Assembly: GCF_008831285.2 (NCBI RefSeq)
Contig: NC_045145.1
Coordinates: 17,730,802 to 17,794,801 of the forward strand
Reading direction: 5' to 3'
DNA from: Nymphaea colorata
Taxonomy: Eukaryota > Streptophyta > Magnoliopsida > Nymphaeales > Nymphaeaceae
DNA: 64,000 nt
The position numbers and the translations under genes were made by a program. Shown one piece after another: positions 1 to 12,260 of the stretch (its first letter is position 1; each line of letters begins with the position of its first letter). The notes under the pieces are model-generated. The model was not told the origin of the DNA and did not search any database. It saw nothing but the letters and a program-made list of their open reading frames with translations.

Positions 1-828
1 CTGCAGAGGGCCGGAATGGGCGTCGTGCTGGCGCCGGAGCAAGAAGTCCTGCGCTGATTCCGTGCCCAGGGAAGCAGCAGTTGGGGCGGAGGAGGAAGGG
101 TTGTTAGGGGACACATCATTGTTGCAGTTGTTGCCGGTGTTGTTGTTGATGGTAGTGTTAGCCATGGTGAGGATTTGAGGCTTCTGAGGAAAGGGGCGAA
201 GGAGAAAGGGAGGTGGAGCAGCACCGGGCCCGCCGCCGGCCGCGGCTAGAAGGTCAAGCCGGGCGGCAGTTCGAGAGAAGGGGGATGTAGAAACGAAGGG
301 TGGTGCGGGAATACCTGTGAATTCCTGGACCATCTGCCTGAAATTGGTGGTGTCCGTCGTGAGAACAGTGGTCGGCGCCCTCCGCGACGCCCTCGACCGC
401 TTTTTGCCGCTTTTCGCGGCCGGTGGGGCCGATCCAACCGCCTCCCCGGCGGTCCTCTGGTACATGCTTCCGGCTTCAGACGGCTGGACCGCTCCCGAAT
501 TAATAGGGGTCGTTGCACCAACAAAGGGCGAGGGGGAAGAGGAAGAGAGGGCGGCCATGGGAGACGAGGCGAGCCTCTTGACGCTCCTCTGCCAGCCGGG
601 TTCGAGATTGGGGGACCCCGGAAGAGGTTCGAGGAAAGACGAGAAGGAGTCGAACAAGGAGGGCGATGAGGTGGAGGGCGCCGGTGGTGGGATTTGGTTG
701 CCGAGGAAAAAGCGGGAGGTGGCGGAGGAGGAAGGCGGAGATCCGCAGGGGTGGTGAGGGTCGTCGTAGTCCTCCTCCGCACTGGACACCAGATCGACGT
801 CTCTGGAGGAGCTGTTGCCGGAATCCAT
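1..828 (-). CDS. VQ-motif protein, N-terminal part (runs off left edge)
   Basis: The frame is open for all 276 codons from an ATG at 828 to the window edge, with no intron, as is usual for VQ genes. The protein starts MDSGNSSSRD. It is rich in Ser and Pro, has a basic nuclear-signal-like patch KKRSRASRR at about residues 142-150, and then the VQ core FRQMVQEFTG at about residues 163-172, which matches FxxxVQxhTG. The segment RKRSRASRR-PTT-L-TDT-NFR before the core is typical of the VQ22/JAV1-like and VQ9/32-like branches. From family knowledge, VQ proteins are nuclear cofactors of WRKY factors in defence, jasmonate and stress responses. A long Asn-rich stretch follows the VQ core (around 66-125 on the plus strand). 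The C-terminus lies outside the window, so the subfamily stays open. The ATG chosen is the first in the frame and has GC-rich coding downstream. Confidence 0.85.
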   Translation of the reverse strand, partial: MDSGNSSSRDVDLVSSAEEDYDDPHHPCGSPPSSSATSRFFLGNQIPPPAPSTSSPSLFDSFSSFLEPLPGSPNLEPGWQRSVKRLASSPMAALSSSSPSPFVGATTPINSGAVQPSEAGSMYQRTAGEAVGSAPPAAKSGKKRSRASRRAPTTVLTTDTTNFRQMVQEFTGIPAPPFVSTSPFSRTAARLDLLAAAGGGPGAAPPPFLLRPFPQKPQILTMANTTINNNTGNNCNNDVSPNNPSSSAPTAASLGTESAQDFLLRRQHDAHSGPLQ

Positions 829-1330
829 TTCCGTGAGGTGGTGGTGGCTCTTCAACTCGGCAGAAACGAGACGAGGCAGAAGCACAAACACAAGCAGCAG
901 CGACAGCAGCAGCAGCAGCTCGGAAGAAAGACCATCAAGAGATGGCCGAGACTTTAGAGAGAGAAACTAACTGTGGAGGCACAAAGAGAGAAAGAAAAGG
1001 GAGGGCAAGCATATTGTATGCACGTTTCCACTTAAAAGATTTGGTGGATATTGGGAAGTGGGTCCACTGCTCATCCAATCAGAGCATGCCACCTGGGTCA
1101 AAGGCCAAGAAAGAGAAGAGAACCCATGAGAGAGAAAGAATGGGTAGAGAGAGAAAGAGGTGGATTTGATTGGTTGGGGGAGGTGGATTTTGTGAAAAAA
1201 AGAATGAGGTGGGCAGGCGACCAAATTGAAGCTGCGAAGCCAGTTCAAGAAACCAAAAACTCTTATTCTATTTCGAAAAGCGAAGATCTAAATAAAGAAA
1301 AAAAAAAAATCAATTGTGTGCTTAAACAAT
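829..1330 (-). promoter_or_regulatory. 5' leader and promoter region of the VQ gene
   Basis: The bases just upstream of the VQ start contain a (CAG/CTG) run at about 898-918. CT-rich tracts on the minus strand (GA on plus) follow at 955-1000 and 1125-1165, of the kind common around plant transcription starts. No clear TATA box could be assigned. The small open frames here are low-complexity. Confidence 0.35.
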
Positions 1331-4300
1331 AAGCACATCACAGAAGATCGAAGGGAGCAGCGTCGTTATGTAAGAACGGAAATTTTCGAGTGGCTCGAAA
1401 AGAGACAGCCTCCCCAACGTTGGTAATAAGAATTCCTTGTTTTCAGGCCTTGTCATTTTCATCGTTACAGCAAGGGATCCGGGCAGTGTTCTAAACCTCG
1501 GTTTCCGTTTCGCATTAGAAATTGAAGAAGAACCGATGGGTTTCGAGGCACATGCCTGACTTTTAAGGAAGTCATATCTGCTCTCGATTCACATCTGCCA
1601 TGCTCACCGGCCGGCCGATATTCCGGCGATTTTCATTTATTACTATCATCGTCATCGCTGCGTAACCGCGCATTCGATGCTCGGTAATCTAACGCAATGC
1701 TGTTCTATGTGCTGCTGCATCACAATTTCCATTCAATCCCTACACATCTCACTCACCAGTCACCATACGTGATGGTGGGGGCCCTTCAAGCCTCTCTAGA
1801 TGTACCAAACAATTAGTGTTGTTAATATCGCCTTTTTCTTAGGAGCTCATTGCATTGGTTCCGGTCCGTGGATGGTAGATAGCTGATTGTTTGCTGGTTC
1901 TACTTGGTTGAGAGGCGTTTGCATGTTGTGATCACCTAAAGCCTTTCATGAAAAATATCCAAAAAGAATGAACGTAGTTAGGGAGGACCTTCTTTTAAAT
2001 TCCAACAAGCAAAATGCTCCTCATGCATTTAGCAGGGGAGGCAGTTCTCCAAAGGAAGAATAAATTCTTCCTCTAATATGTAATATACTTGCATCCAAAG
2101 GGCCTCTGGTCAAGATGTTGTTCCCTTAGTCGCCTACACTTGACCTTGTACATCTTAGGGGCGAAGCCAGAAAATTTTGGTTAAAGAGCACCAGGTATAA
2201 AAAAATGATACCAATATGTAAACGAAAAGAAAATACTTAAAAATATCTATATGAAAATAAAAAGCTTCTTGAGATTCGTGTAAGGTCTTGCAGTCTCTAG
2301 TTCGCGTTTTCCATGAGCTTAATTGGGCTGTTAATGGCCGCCAAGTGAATCTGTGACTTCTGAGTCCTTTGCCATCTTTCTTCTCCCCTTGCTGTCTTGA
2401 TTCTCTCGTTTTCCCGGAAGCTGGTGCATCTGAAATGAAGGCTGACTTTATCAAATGGCGCTTGCAGACCTCCGGCGTCCTGCCTTAACAAGTCAAGGCG
2501 ACCGTCGTAAAGAACAATGGGATCGATCCGGTCAATAATCGAGTTCACATACTGTGCATGATATTAATTGCATTCAAATTTGTATGTGTACGGTTTGCGT
2601 GTTATTGTCGGATATAAAGTAAGCCGGATTCAAGACCGATTTCAAAATTCAAAGCCAAGTCCAAAACTTGAACAACAACCCAATTAAATCAGATCCAATT
2701 AAGGTAGACATGGTCAAGCCTAGAGATCCGAACCAAAGCCAGATTCTTGAAATATTACGGCCTTCACATTTTGATCTTAGGAAGGTAAAATATGAACGTA
2801 GTAATAAGGTAGCATTTTCCAATTATGGAACTCTAGGGTTTTTTTTACGTTAACTTGTTACCCTATAATGTAAAATTGCACATAAAACTATAAGCATAAA
2901 GCCTTCACTTCCAGGGACTAACCTATCTATGCAAGACATGACTCTTATGCCGAAAGCTGAAAGCTCACCAACTACACCAAATCCCCCTTGATTCTAAATT
3001 CAGGCAGTTCACCAAGTTCTTTTTACAAAAAAGAAGAAAAAAGTGACACTAAAATTAAAGGAGACTATGCATGCCAACTTATTAAGATATGCTAGCCAGC
3101 TAGCTGCATGTCTTAACATTTTTTACTTTAACCCCTTTGAATTTCGTGGAAAGAAAATTATCAAACAAACTTTTGTTTGGTTATGAGATAAAAGGATAGA
3201 AAATCCAAAATATGAGTTTACTCTTAGCTAGGTTTATTTTTGCCAATCAAAAAGATTATATAGTCTCTGTTTCGAGCTCCTGAAGCGTCAATTCCTTGCG
3301 CTGTAAATTAGGAGCACCAATATACAAGTTGAAGCATAGTAGAGTGAGGTACGTTTAGGGAACGAGGGAAATGGCCGTGGTTTCAGCACTCAGCCGGATC
3401 GTAAAATGAAACACTCCACTTGTTCTCTTTTAATCAAGAAATTATATCGTTGTTGGTTGACATATGAAATTGGAGTCAAAGCAGGTGGGAACCAATCAGG
3501 CATTCTTTGACCATATTTAATTTTGTGAAGGTTGGCAAGGTAGCTGACCCTTGTTGCCTGTCTCACAACAATACTGCTACTAATAAATCAAACAAGAGGA
3601 TGGCAAGTTGCAATAAATTTCAAGCACATACCTCGTAGCCATTCCCCACCATCTTACTCATTAATTTTAGTAGTGAAGGATATAATTTTTGGGTAGAAAA
3701 CTGACATGCCACTTTGATTATACTTCCATATACACCGGTCATGTAAAACTGCAAGGAAATGAAGCCATGAACTCTAGAAAATTCTCGCAGATTGAATACT
3801 TAAGATTTCTTTGCTTTGTTTTTATCGAATAAATCGTTTAATGAGACCACATGAAGGGAGACTTGCCTCTGTAACTCCGAAACAATAAATGGAAGAGGGA
3901 TTACATGCATCTTACAGTTAACCATCATCATAACTTGGTGACAATGTGATAAACTGTGAATGAAACTTGTCTTAATTAGATAAACAATGTAGGAGGCGCA
4001 TAGATTTATGTAGGGATTGAAAATGATGTTCGAGTTTCATGCTAGTTAATTGTTTGTTATTGTGAGAGGTCCAATGCTTTGCGAGAAGTAAACCTGCAGC
4101 CGTATAATGACAAACACAATCAGAAAAATTGGTTACTACTTAAAAAATATTTACTAGGAAATATGGCCGCAAGGTTTTGAATGGTTTCTTCCGATGCTGT
4201 AAATAATGATATCGACGCCTTAGCTATTAGTTGGTATAGGTCAACAAGACCTCCTTTTTTTTGGATTTAAAAAAAAAAAAAAACTTACAGTGTTTTAGTT

Positions 4301-4450
4301 TGATCTAAAAAAAATATCAATTGGTATCAGATGAACACGCTCTGATATGGAGCATTAACAATTCTTCTTCTTCTTCTTTAGAACTGATATGGGCGGAAGA
4401 ATGAGGCGGTGGCTTGGCTATGCATAAAACTCCTTAGCTGCAGAAGATTT
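1331..4450. other. Intergenic, no gene seen
   Basis: AT-rich DNA with no frame that resembles a known protein. A GC-richer patch at 2290-2550 is open on the minus strand but I recognise nothing in it. A fragment at 2155-2290 begins with a degenerate 'gcgaagccag' end, like the dispersed repeat seen near 5.5, 24.7, 37.7 and 57 kb. Confidence 0.4.
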
Positions 4451-4587
4451 AGGTCGTGTTTGATTGTCCGGACAAGATATTTCTGGTGGGGACACGTCTG
4501 CATTGTACACAAAACTTAAAGAGAAAGGAATTTTCTAGCTGCACATATCAGGTATGAACATTTTTCGACGAATCAAACACGCCCCTG
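4451..4587. mobile_element. MITE-like element with short inverted ends
   Basis: The left end reads ggtcgtgtttgatt and the right end is its near inverse, aatcaaacacgcccctg, so the ends form imperfect terminal inverted repeats of about 15 bases around a 105-base non-coding core. The right terminus, read inward, starts CAGGGGCG, which resembles hAT-type ends. I could not find a clean target-site duplication, so the superfamily is tentative. Confidence 0.45.
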
Positions 4588-6993
4588 AATCGTTTCCTTT
4601 GTCATAACTCATAACAAGAGAACGATAAAGACCTGCATCGCTACCCTTTACTGTAAGTAAGCAGGGCCACTCCGGCCTTCAAGTCCAGCCAATGGAGGAG
4701 GCAGCTCTCTGTCGATAATATCGATATGGGTCTTCTCTTTTTCATGTCGAGGAGTACAGTACACGTTGCATGCATGGACAAATCAGAGTGGAACATGCGA
4801 TGAGTGATTATCCCAACCTTTTTAATATGTGGTAGACTTTTATATATATCTGTGTAATAGGGCCGCCATGGACAAATGAGAGCAGGACATGCGGTGAGTC
4901 GAGGGACACGTCTCAGAAAAAACAGTGCCTTCTCCCGTCATCGACAGAGAAAGCTATGGGAGTTTGTGATTGTTGAAAGTCAATCCTGCAGAGTATTTCT
5001 GATGTAGATGCCAAATCCTTCAAAACAGTTGGGCTCAGTGTTCTTACATATGAATGTGAATGTGAATGTGGATGGTAGGTGTCTACATTTATCGAGTCAG
5101 CGGCGGTTGGTAGGCAGTCAGTAACTTGTCTAAATTAGATTGGCACCTGATCTTTGCAAAAACTAAACTAAAGTATGCGAGGAGCAAAGGCCAAGTCTCT
5201 CAAAATATTAGCTAAAAGCTTGGATTGTGATTCGGACTAGGTCCAACTATGCACTGGATCCCCATTCGGGATGTATTGATCGGTTAGGGGAAGGATGGAT
5301 CAAACTTTGCCCGTGTCAGGTAAAGTTACAAATCTACGTTCTTTTTTCAAATCAGTAACAAAACAAAAAAACGGTCAAAGATGGTCCAGAAAAATTTTTT
5401 TGGAGGAGCACTATTTTCATATTTGAAGGAGCATTAATAAATGTATATATATATACAATAGAACAAATATTTGAATATATTAACGTCAAAATAAATAAAC
5501 ATTCGGGAGTTAGTGTGGGCAACTGCCCACACCCGCCCGTATGTGGCTCCGCCACTAGGTCCAATCAGCATGGCTTGGTAAAAATGCATGATCACATTAA
5601 CAATTGATCTGAATTAGGTAGCGATATTCTAAATCCATAGCAAATCTAAAATCTTGTTGCATATATCATAGTTGTCGAACTCGTGACTCGGACTGGCCAG
5701 GCTAGATTATCAGGTCAAAGAGTTTACTCGACAACTCTGTTGGGTTAGGTTTTAAACTTTTGTAGTGTACTTATTCTATAAATAGATGAAGATAAGTTTG
5801 TAGGGACTTTATGTCTGATTTTTTTTTAATCAATTGAAACTGAATAACATGTGATATGAATCTTCGGGTATATTTAGTAAAGTTAATGACATTTCACAAT
5901 TTAAAAAATTAATCAGAGACTTTGGTATTGAAAAATCCACGACACAAAAGAACATGTAATTAGTTGACGATCCCAACTGACTTGTTAAGCTCTGACTTGT
6001 GACCCAGTAAAGGGATGATCCTAGCCACCTCGGATGACTCACTACTTAGATCAGCGAGTTTAATGACTATGCAAATGTTTCCAGCATTTGTACATGCCAG
6101 AATTTGAGTGAGCAAATTAAAGCGGAACTTGTTTTAGGCAACTACATGGGCAAGACTAGGTCCGGGTGCTCGGTAAGCTATGAACCCACTCCAAGTTCAA
6201 CCTCTCTAGATACCATCGAACTGTTTCACCTTCTTTTGTCAACCAAATAACTCCAAAAACACAGAGTGAAATTGGCAGTGTATACTTTGCCTAGTGCACT
6301 GCCATTTTTGGTAGACCAGAATGTATAATCCAAGTTGTGCAGCCACATGCACATTTAGCAGCCAGATCTCAAATTTTCATAAGGTGGTATTCAAAAAATA
6401 ATCGGTGGCGATTGGATAGTTTTTGTCTGTTTGTGCAGCCTATTTGCTTTCCTGCTTACCAATATGTCCAGTCTGCCCGATATTTATATAACATTTCCAA
6501 AATATCATGAATTCGTTGCAATATTTGACCAAATCAGAAGTTTGGGTTAATCTAATGAATCCATTCTTTTTTCTGCCAGCGTTTACATTGCTTACATTCT
6601 ATCAAAGAACTTTAGCATTAGACCCAAAGGGTTGATTTAGTGAGGTGCGCCATGGTGACAAGCAAACCGTCATGGACCCATGGTTTTATTGTTTAGCAGC
6701 GTCTCTCTTATAGGCCAAAATTGGTCGTATCTTTCAGGCAGGGGCAGACACGGAGCCCACCCTTTGAAACGTTCATTCACTGTTGAAAATTGATAGAACT
6801 TAGATCCAATTACATAGGATAGCCCTACCAGATCCGAATCAATGTCCTATGGTCAATTAAAATTTTGTTAACTATATATTTAATACCCCATGAAAAGAAA
6901 ATTTATGGCTCTGTCTTTGCTTCCAGGATCCAGGACAACTTAATTATAAGGTTTTCTATTGTCTTTTGGAGGAGCGAAATTGTTAAGAGTATG
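4588..6993. other. Intergenic, repeat remnants
   Basis: No gene is supported. At 5352-5560 lies a copy of a dispersed repeat (inverse orientation) with the 20-base palindrome gtgtgggcaactgcccacac at 5513-5532 and a ggctccgcca end at about 5545. The remainder is AT-rich and shows nothing distinctive. Confidence 0.4.
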
Positions 6994-7313
6994 TGTAACA
7001 CCCCCGAAGTTTAGTCCTGTATCGAAGATTGTGAGGGATCTTCAAAGGCTTATAAAGAGAGATCATTAATGAGATGATCGTCCTGATTCCTAGCCTTTGT
7101 GGAGTTGAAACCGACACTGCTAGGGGACGGGTTAGGATCCCTTGAATCAAGGGCCCGAGCTTAGAAGTGGGTCGAGTTGTTACAGTGGTATTCAAAGCTC
7201 GTTCAACACTCGGTCCTGGGGTCCCACATGCGCGAATGCATGTGCCTTAAGGGGGTGGATTGTAGTCTTAAGGGGGTGGATTGTAACACCCTCGAAGTTT
7301 AGTCCTGTGTCGA
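6994..7313 (+). mobile_element. TRIM-like miniature LTR retrotransposon, 3' LTR truncated
   Basis: A 191-base LTR runs 6994-7184, from TGTAACACCC to GTTGTTACA, so it has TG...CA ends. It is directly followed by tggtattcaaagctc (7186-7199), a slightly decayed copy of the plant initiator-Met tRNA primer-binding site TGGTATCAGAGC. The internal region is under 100 bases. A purine tract aagggggtgga occurs twice (7249-7259 and 7270-7280). The second abuts TGTAACACCCTCGAAGTTTAG at 7282, the start of the 3' LTR, which matches the 5' LTR for about 32 bases and then stops. LTR, PBS, PPT and no coding capacity fit a TRIM. The element is broken at its 3' end. Confidence 0.75.
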
Positions 7314-10084
7314 TGTGTCTGTTACTAACTCTACCTGCTGCCAAACTTTGATTCTTATTTTTGATGGATCTAATCCTCTATTTTTACTATTTGAATTCTT
7401 GTTCAAATGCATAGCATGTATTTGTGTGTGTGTGCGCGCCAGAGAGAGAGAGAGAGAGATGTTGATTCTGGAGGCTAGAATTAGGTAGTCTCACACCAAA
7501 CTATGCCAACAGATGGGCAATCTAATATTGAACTTTTAAGTTCTGGGTCAAAGGCCTTAATTTCATCCCAAGTCAAATAGGGAGGCTCTTGTTGGTTCAT
7601 CTTCACTAAAATTCACTCACAAATAAGGAAGCTCCTTAAAGGTAAGCCTTTCCAAATCTCGGCAAATTCAAAAGGAAAAACAAAAACTGTCCTAAAAGAA
7701 AAATGCAAAAAAAAATATGAAAATAAAAATGAAGTAAATAAAAAATGTGAAAAAACACCCAGATAAGTGAAAAAAAAACGTTTTTTTTTTAATAGAAATA
7801 AGACGGTAAAACATGGTTTCTGTGGCAACGCTCTCAAACAGTAAGACACGGTGAACAGCCCTGCCATGTTGTTGAGGATCACTTTCCATGTGTTGCAGAT
7901 GATTCAGTTCCACTTTATGGAACTGGTGAGTGCACAACAGCTTCATAATGCATGGTTCGGGATTTTGTTTCTGAGCGCCGCAGAATCCACTCCAAACCAG
8001 ACTTAGTGCTTAATTATTCAATTCAAATCCATCTCATGTGCACTCCTACAAGCCACATGCATCAGCTTTTGTGCAGAACTCAAAATGCAAGCATTTTAAA
8101 TGTGGACTGAAGCTTTTCAGCATGATCTGGATCGATCCATACATACAATGAAATTAGTGTTATGAACAACTTTTCTCAAACGGGAGAAGGAAAATACAGA
8201 AAAGTATCTTTATCAGACTGTCTGATTAGGTTGAGTTGGTGGACCTGTCTTCTTCATCTGACCTTGGCAGAGTTCAAAGTGGTGGTGCTGGTGGAGAACC
8301 TCTCTCCCTCTGTCTCTCTCTCTCTCTCATTGTCTTGTCCACATTCGACCCAACTGCCTAACTTTCGCCAAACTGTTCTCTGGACGTGCTGTAAGACAGA
8401 TTGCACCTTGTAAGGGAGAGAATTTAAGGTGTGGTTGAGAGAATGGCGTCATGGTTCTCTTAGTGATCAAGCTATTCAAGATAAACTTGGTCCAGAAACC
8501 ATGGTTTTTATGAGATAATGTTACGTTAAATTGAGCCCTGGACGCACTGTTTCCAGCACTCACCCAATGGGTAGCTTGATTTTGTGAAGAACAGTGAAGA
8601 TGCAGACCAGAAAGCCATAGCAGTCAGGCCACAGAACCCGATCGAGAGAAGATAACCTTCCTCCTCCATGGTTGTAGCATCAGATACACTCGATCGGGGC
8701 CTTTCACAGACTACCAATGTGTAAAATTAGTCATGTCATACCAATTTAATGTTCCTGAGCGAGTTGCAATCAGCAGATGTGGAAAATTCATTCGGCTTTC
8801 TCGAGTTCGTCGCAAGCTTGAGAGAGAGGGACCCAGCCACCATGCATTGTAAGCCATGAGAGTAGATCTGCTCATCTACCAAATGCCCAAATCATTTTCT
8901 AATGGAAACTTTACATCCTCGCCCTCATTGATCTCATCCAACTTTTCTAAACACAAGTGACAAAAACTCACCAAAAGTGTAAAACCAAAGAGATCCAAAC
9001 AGTCGGTGATCCCATATTGTAGATGTGCAACAGCAGCCACTGATCATTGCTGCGTCCAATAATTGGCTCGCTATGGCATCAGGCCTATTGGGATCCAAAG
9101 CTCCACCAAAGAATTGGGCCAACCACTTGCTGCTACAATGTCTGAATCTTTGGGCCCCATTGAGCTCCGCCACATGAGGTGGCAGGCCGCCGGTGGTTGG
9201 TCCGGCGGCCTATTGTGACGCGCCACTTGTGTCACTATAGAGTACTGGTCAGCCAGCTGCAGCTGCTCTGTAGGTGAACCTGTGTTCCCTTTGGCTATGA
9301 TGCAATATAGCTGGTTTCACAATTGGAGCCACCATCTTCCCCTCTAGATGCGAACACATGTTCCCCATCTTGAACAAGTTCAAAGAAGATGTAGCATGAT
9401 TGTGTAAAGTTTATGTAATCATACTCTAAAAAGTTCGCCTTTAGCTCCAAAATTAAAATCGAGACATAGATGGGTGCAAGTCTTTGATGAGCGTCACTAC
9501 TGGGTCCCTGCTTTTGGAGAGTGGACTTGACACCTAGTATTATGGTTTTACTTGAGAATGATGTGAAACCTGGCGTGCCCATCACAAGAGGCCACATCAA
9601 AGCATCAAAGTTGAGAATAGGGTGTTTCTTTAAAACCCTCACAATAATTTTTAAATTTTATTCTTTTAAGAAAGCCACTAAGAAGTAATAGTATTAATAC
9701 TGTGAAATCCCTTAGATTTCACGAGTCCCTTCTTCCATAGGCACGATGAGTGATTATTAGCTTCTCACTACAACCCCGATAATTAATAACCACACAAAGG
9801 TTTCGTGCTGACATGAAAAGGTAGAACATATCTTCCATTCTTAGCTAAGCCCTGTCCTAATTCATCAGCAAGAAGATACAGATGTTGTCACCATCTTGAT
9901 CACCTCATTCGCCCACTCAGATGAGCGCAAGATATGACAAGTAACGTGGTGGGGGATATGCTTGCAGATCTCATCTCCACAGCCAAATTTCGTGCTGATC
10001 AGCTAAACTATTTGATGTGCGGCCTATAGTTGATCTCGACCAATAACTTTTCTTAATATCTTTCGGGTCATTTGGCACCTTTGT
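7314..10084. other. Intergenic, no gene seen
   Basis: Contains a (GA)n run at 7441-7459 and A-rich tracts at 7680-7790. Short frames at 8160-8720 and 8930-9640 have no recognisable domain, no splice-linked neighbours and no coding bias that I could see. Confidence 0.35.
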
Positions 10085-10400
10085 TACTGTCCAATGATTC
10101 TGCCTCAAATTTAGACAGATTGGGTTCATTCCAATCAAGCGCTCTACTGTTACATAAGCATCATCCAAGGTCTTGGATTACCTCTTTTCATTTTGGATAA
10201 ATTGTGCTCAAGGTTGAAGTGTCAAAATAAACCAATCAAGTTTATCTTGTTCCGGTATATCAGGTAAATCCTACATAAGTCTTTGATAGGTCTTCACATA
10301 GTCTCGCAAGGATCCTGTGTGTTTCAATTTACCCATCATTCGATAAGCATGTCGTCTTACACTCGGGGTCATAAAGTAGTTCTTCAACTCAACTCTCATT
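10085..10400 (-). pseudogene. Decayed Ty3/gypsy Gag fragment
   Basis: Read on the minus strand, one continuous frame resembles the retrotransposon Gag domain of plant Ty3/gypsy elements. It has a segment like RMMGKLKHTGSLRDYVKTYQ, followed by a DLPDIPEQDK-like block, a WFILTLQP block and a LDDAYVTVERLI block. These correspond in order to the family's 'L-x2-T-G-x-L/V-R-D/E-Y-V', '(E)IPDMSE', 'F-x-D/L-G-L-x-P-W' and 'A-x-AE-x-LV' positions. At least three in-frame stops interrupt it, so it is dead. Possible 5' leader sequence extends toward 10650. No pol or LTR was found nearby. Confidence 0.65.
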
Positions 10401-10815
10401 AAAAGTCATCAAAAGTATGTATTTTGCATATCCCCTTTGGAATGTATGTTGGGTTTCAAATCAATGGAGCATGTCCATATCAAATTACATATTCAAACCC
10501 GCTACCCATTAGTCCCTAGAGGATCCCTCACACCGTTTATCGTTTGGTTTGACCGACAGGTGGTTAAGCAAACGCTAACGAAAAAGCAGGTATTGGGTGC
10601 AACGGCGGTGCTCCAGGTTGCGGATGGAGGAAGAAAAGCATCTAAAGGAGTTTGGTAAAATTTGCACGCAAAATCGATCCCCCTTTTAGGAGGGACACCC
10701 TCCTACCATAGCTGCAAAACTATCAATTCTTGTTTACTACGTGTGTTCTATGTGGACTATATTGTTTATTTCATTTTATTGCTCAGGTCTGTTTAGATGG
10801 GGGACTGTTATCAAC

Positions 10816-10818
<3 letters not shown>

Positions 10819-10886
<68 letters not shown>
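10819..10886. repeat. (TA)34 microsatellite
   Basis: Pure TA dinucleotide run of 68 bases. The open frames across it on both strands are artefacts of the repeat. Confidence 0.97.
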
Positions 10887-10889
<3 letters not shown>

Positions 10890-12149
10890 GTTTGCCTAAT
10901 CCTAGCTTCCCTATTGAAACAAGATAAAAAAAAGCCATGACGAAGTCAAAAGCTAAAAATTTCATTTTGGGGTTTACTTTTTAGGTGTAACCTCAAATAC
11001 GAGCTCGATACTTCAGCTTTTATAATGAAAACCTTATGTTGACAACTGCAAAAAGAGGGGGGCAGTCTACTGTCTACTTAAAAGATTTGCATGGTGAAAG
11101 CCATATAGGTTTATGGGTGTTTTACTGACAACAAAATGTCACTTCAAATGCGTCTGGACGACATCAAAAGTTGGTTTTTGCCAAAACCCGGTTTCAATGA
11201 AGGGCAAAGAAAACATGTCGCCCCCAGATTTTTCGGATAAAGCCGAATTCCCGCAGGTTTTTATCTTATAGTCTGAACATCCAAACCAGGTTTTTGAAAC
11301 TCGTGTCACTAATCAAATTTTCAGAGAATTTGATTTTCACATAACAAAGTTATTTAAGGGGGGGCATTCAAAAGGCCCTTATGTTTTCCCAAATATTCAA
11401 CGGTTTGTTATTGTTCTCATTGGCAATCGAACCCTTTTTCACCCAACAATTCGTAATAAGAAAGAAGTTCAGCATACGCATGAATTTGGTTTAGTTTTGA
11501 ATTTGAATTTTTTGTTTTTGGAGATCTGCACCAATACAAATTTATAGATTTTTTTTTTTTATTTGTAAGCTGAATCAAATGCAACCTGTTTATTCTAAGC
11601 TAAGCTAGCTGAGGCCAGCTAAAGTATTGAATTGCTTGAGTCATTAGATGGATATTCTTAATTCTATAGTTCGTAAAATCACTTTGAACATCTGGATTTT
11701 CATTTAGAGAATGACTGCAACCTCAAATTTCACACAATCTTGTGTAGTTGAAGTTTTCTGCACAAAATAAAGAATGCCAATAAAGAAGAAAGAACTCAAA
11801 CAGAATATGAGAAACAAAAGTTGAAAGTCGAGCTAGGTGGCTCTTCATCGTCAGGAGCTTGTCAAATTATTGATTTAGAGCTACACTTCCATTCATATCT
11901 ATGTGTGGATCTACATACTGGGCAGAACTTGGATCTAGATCTTGTTTTTCATGTACCATATTTCAGGATCCAGTTTGACCTAGGTCATAGATCTTTCTAG
12001 ACGCTTGAACAAGCAACGAGGCAGGCTGTTGAACGCCTAATAATAAAGGTTTTTGTAGCATTTTGATTTTGACAAGTTATGAAGTAGTATTTTTTTATGG
12101 TGCCTACTGCCTTCTTGATTGGGCTAGGAAAATGCCCTTAAGATAGAGC
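10887..12149. other. Intergenic, no gene seen
   Basis: AT-rich. A patch at 11110-11380 shares phrasing (long T runs with 'aaacctggttt'-like words, 'ctcgtgtcactaat') with 27800-28000, so both may be copies of one short interspersed element. I could not define ends. Confidence 0.3.
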
Positions 12150-12260
12150 ATAGACTAGGCCAACTGAGTTAAGTATTACTCTAGGTTTGCTAGGTAAGTT
12201 AGGCTAGGGAAGCAACTTGCCTAGCAAACCTAGCCTAGCCCTTAAGTTGGCCTAGTCTAT
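12150..12260. repeat. Foldback / long imperfect inverted repeat
   Basis: The left arm, from atagactaggccaact at 12150 to ctaggtttgctaggtaag (ending near 12198), is mirrored by the right arm, from cttgcctagcaaacctag to agttggcctagtctat ending at 12260. The arms are about 48 bases, with an internal mismatch patch and a loop of roughly 14 bases. Either strand would fold into a long hairpin. This could be a foldback element or a small-RNA precursor. The sequence alone does not decide. Confidence 0.7.

Noticed and set aside
246-782. 178-codon minus-strand frame rich in Arg/Pro
   Set aside because: Out-of-frame shadow of the VQ gene, whose own frame is open across 1-828 and contains the VQ motif.
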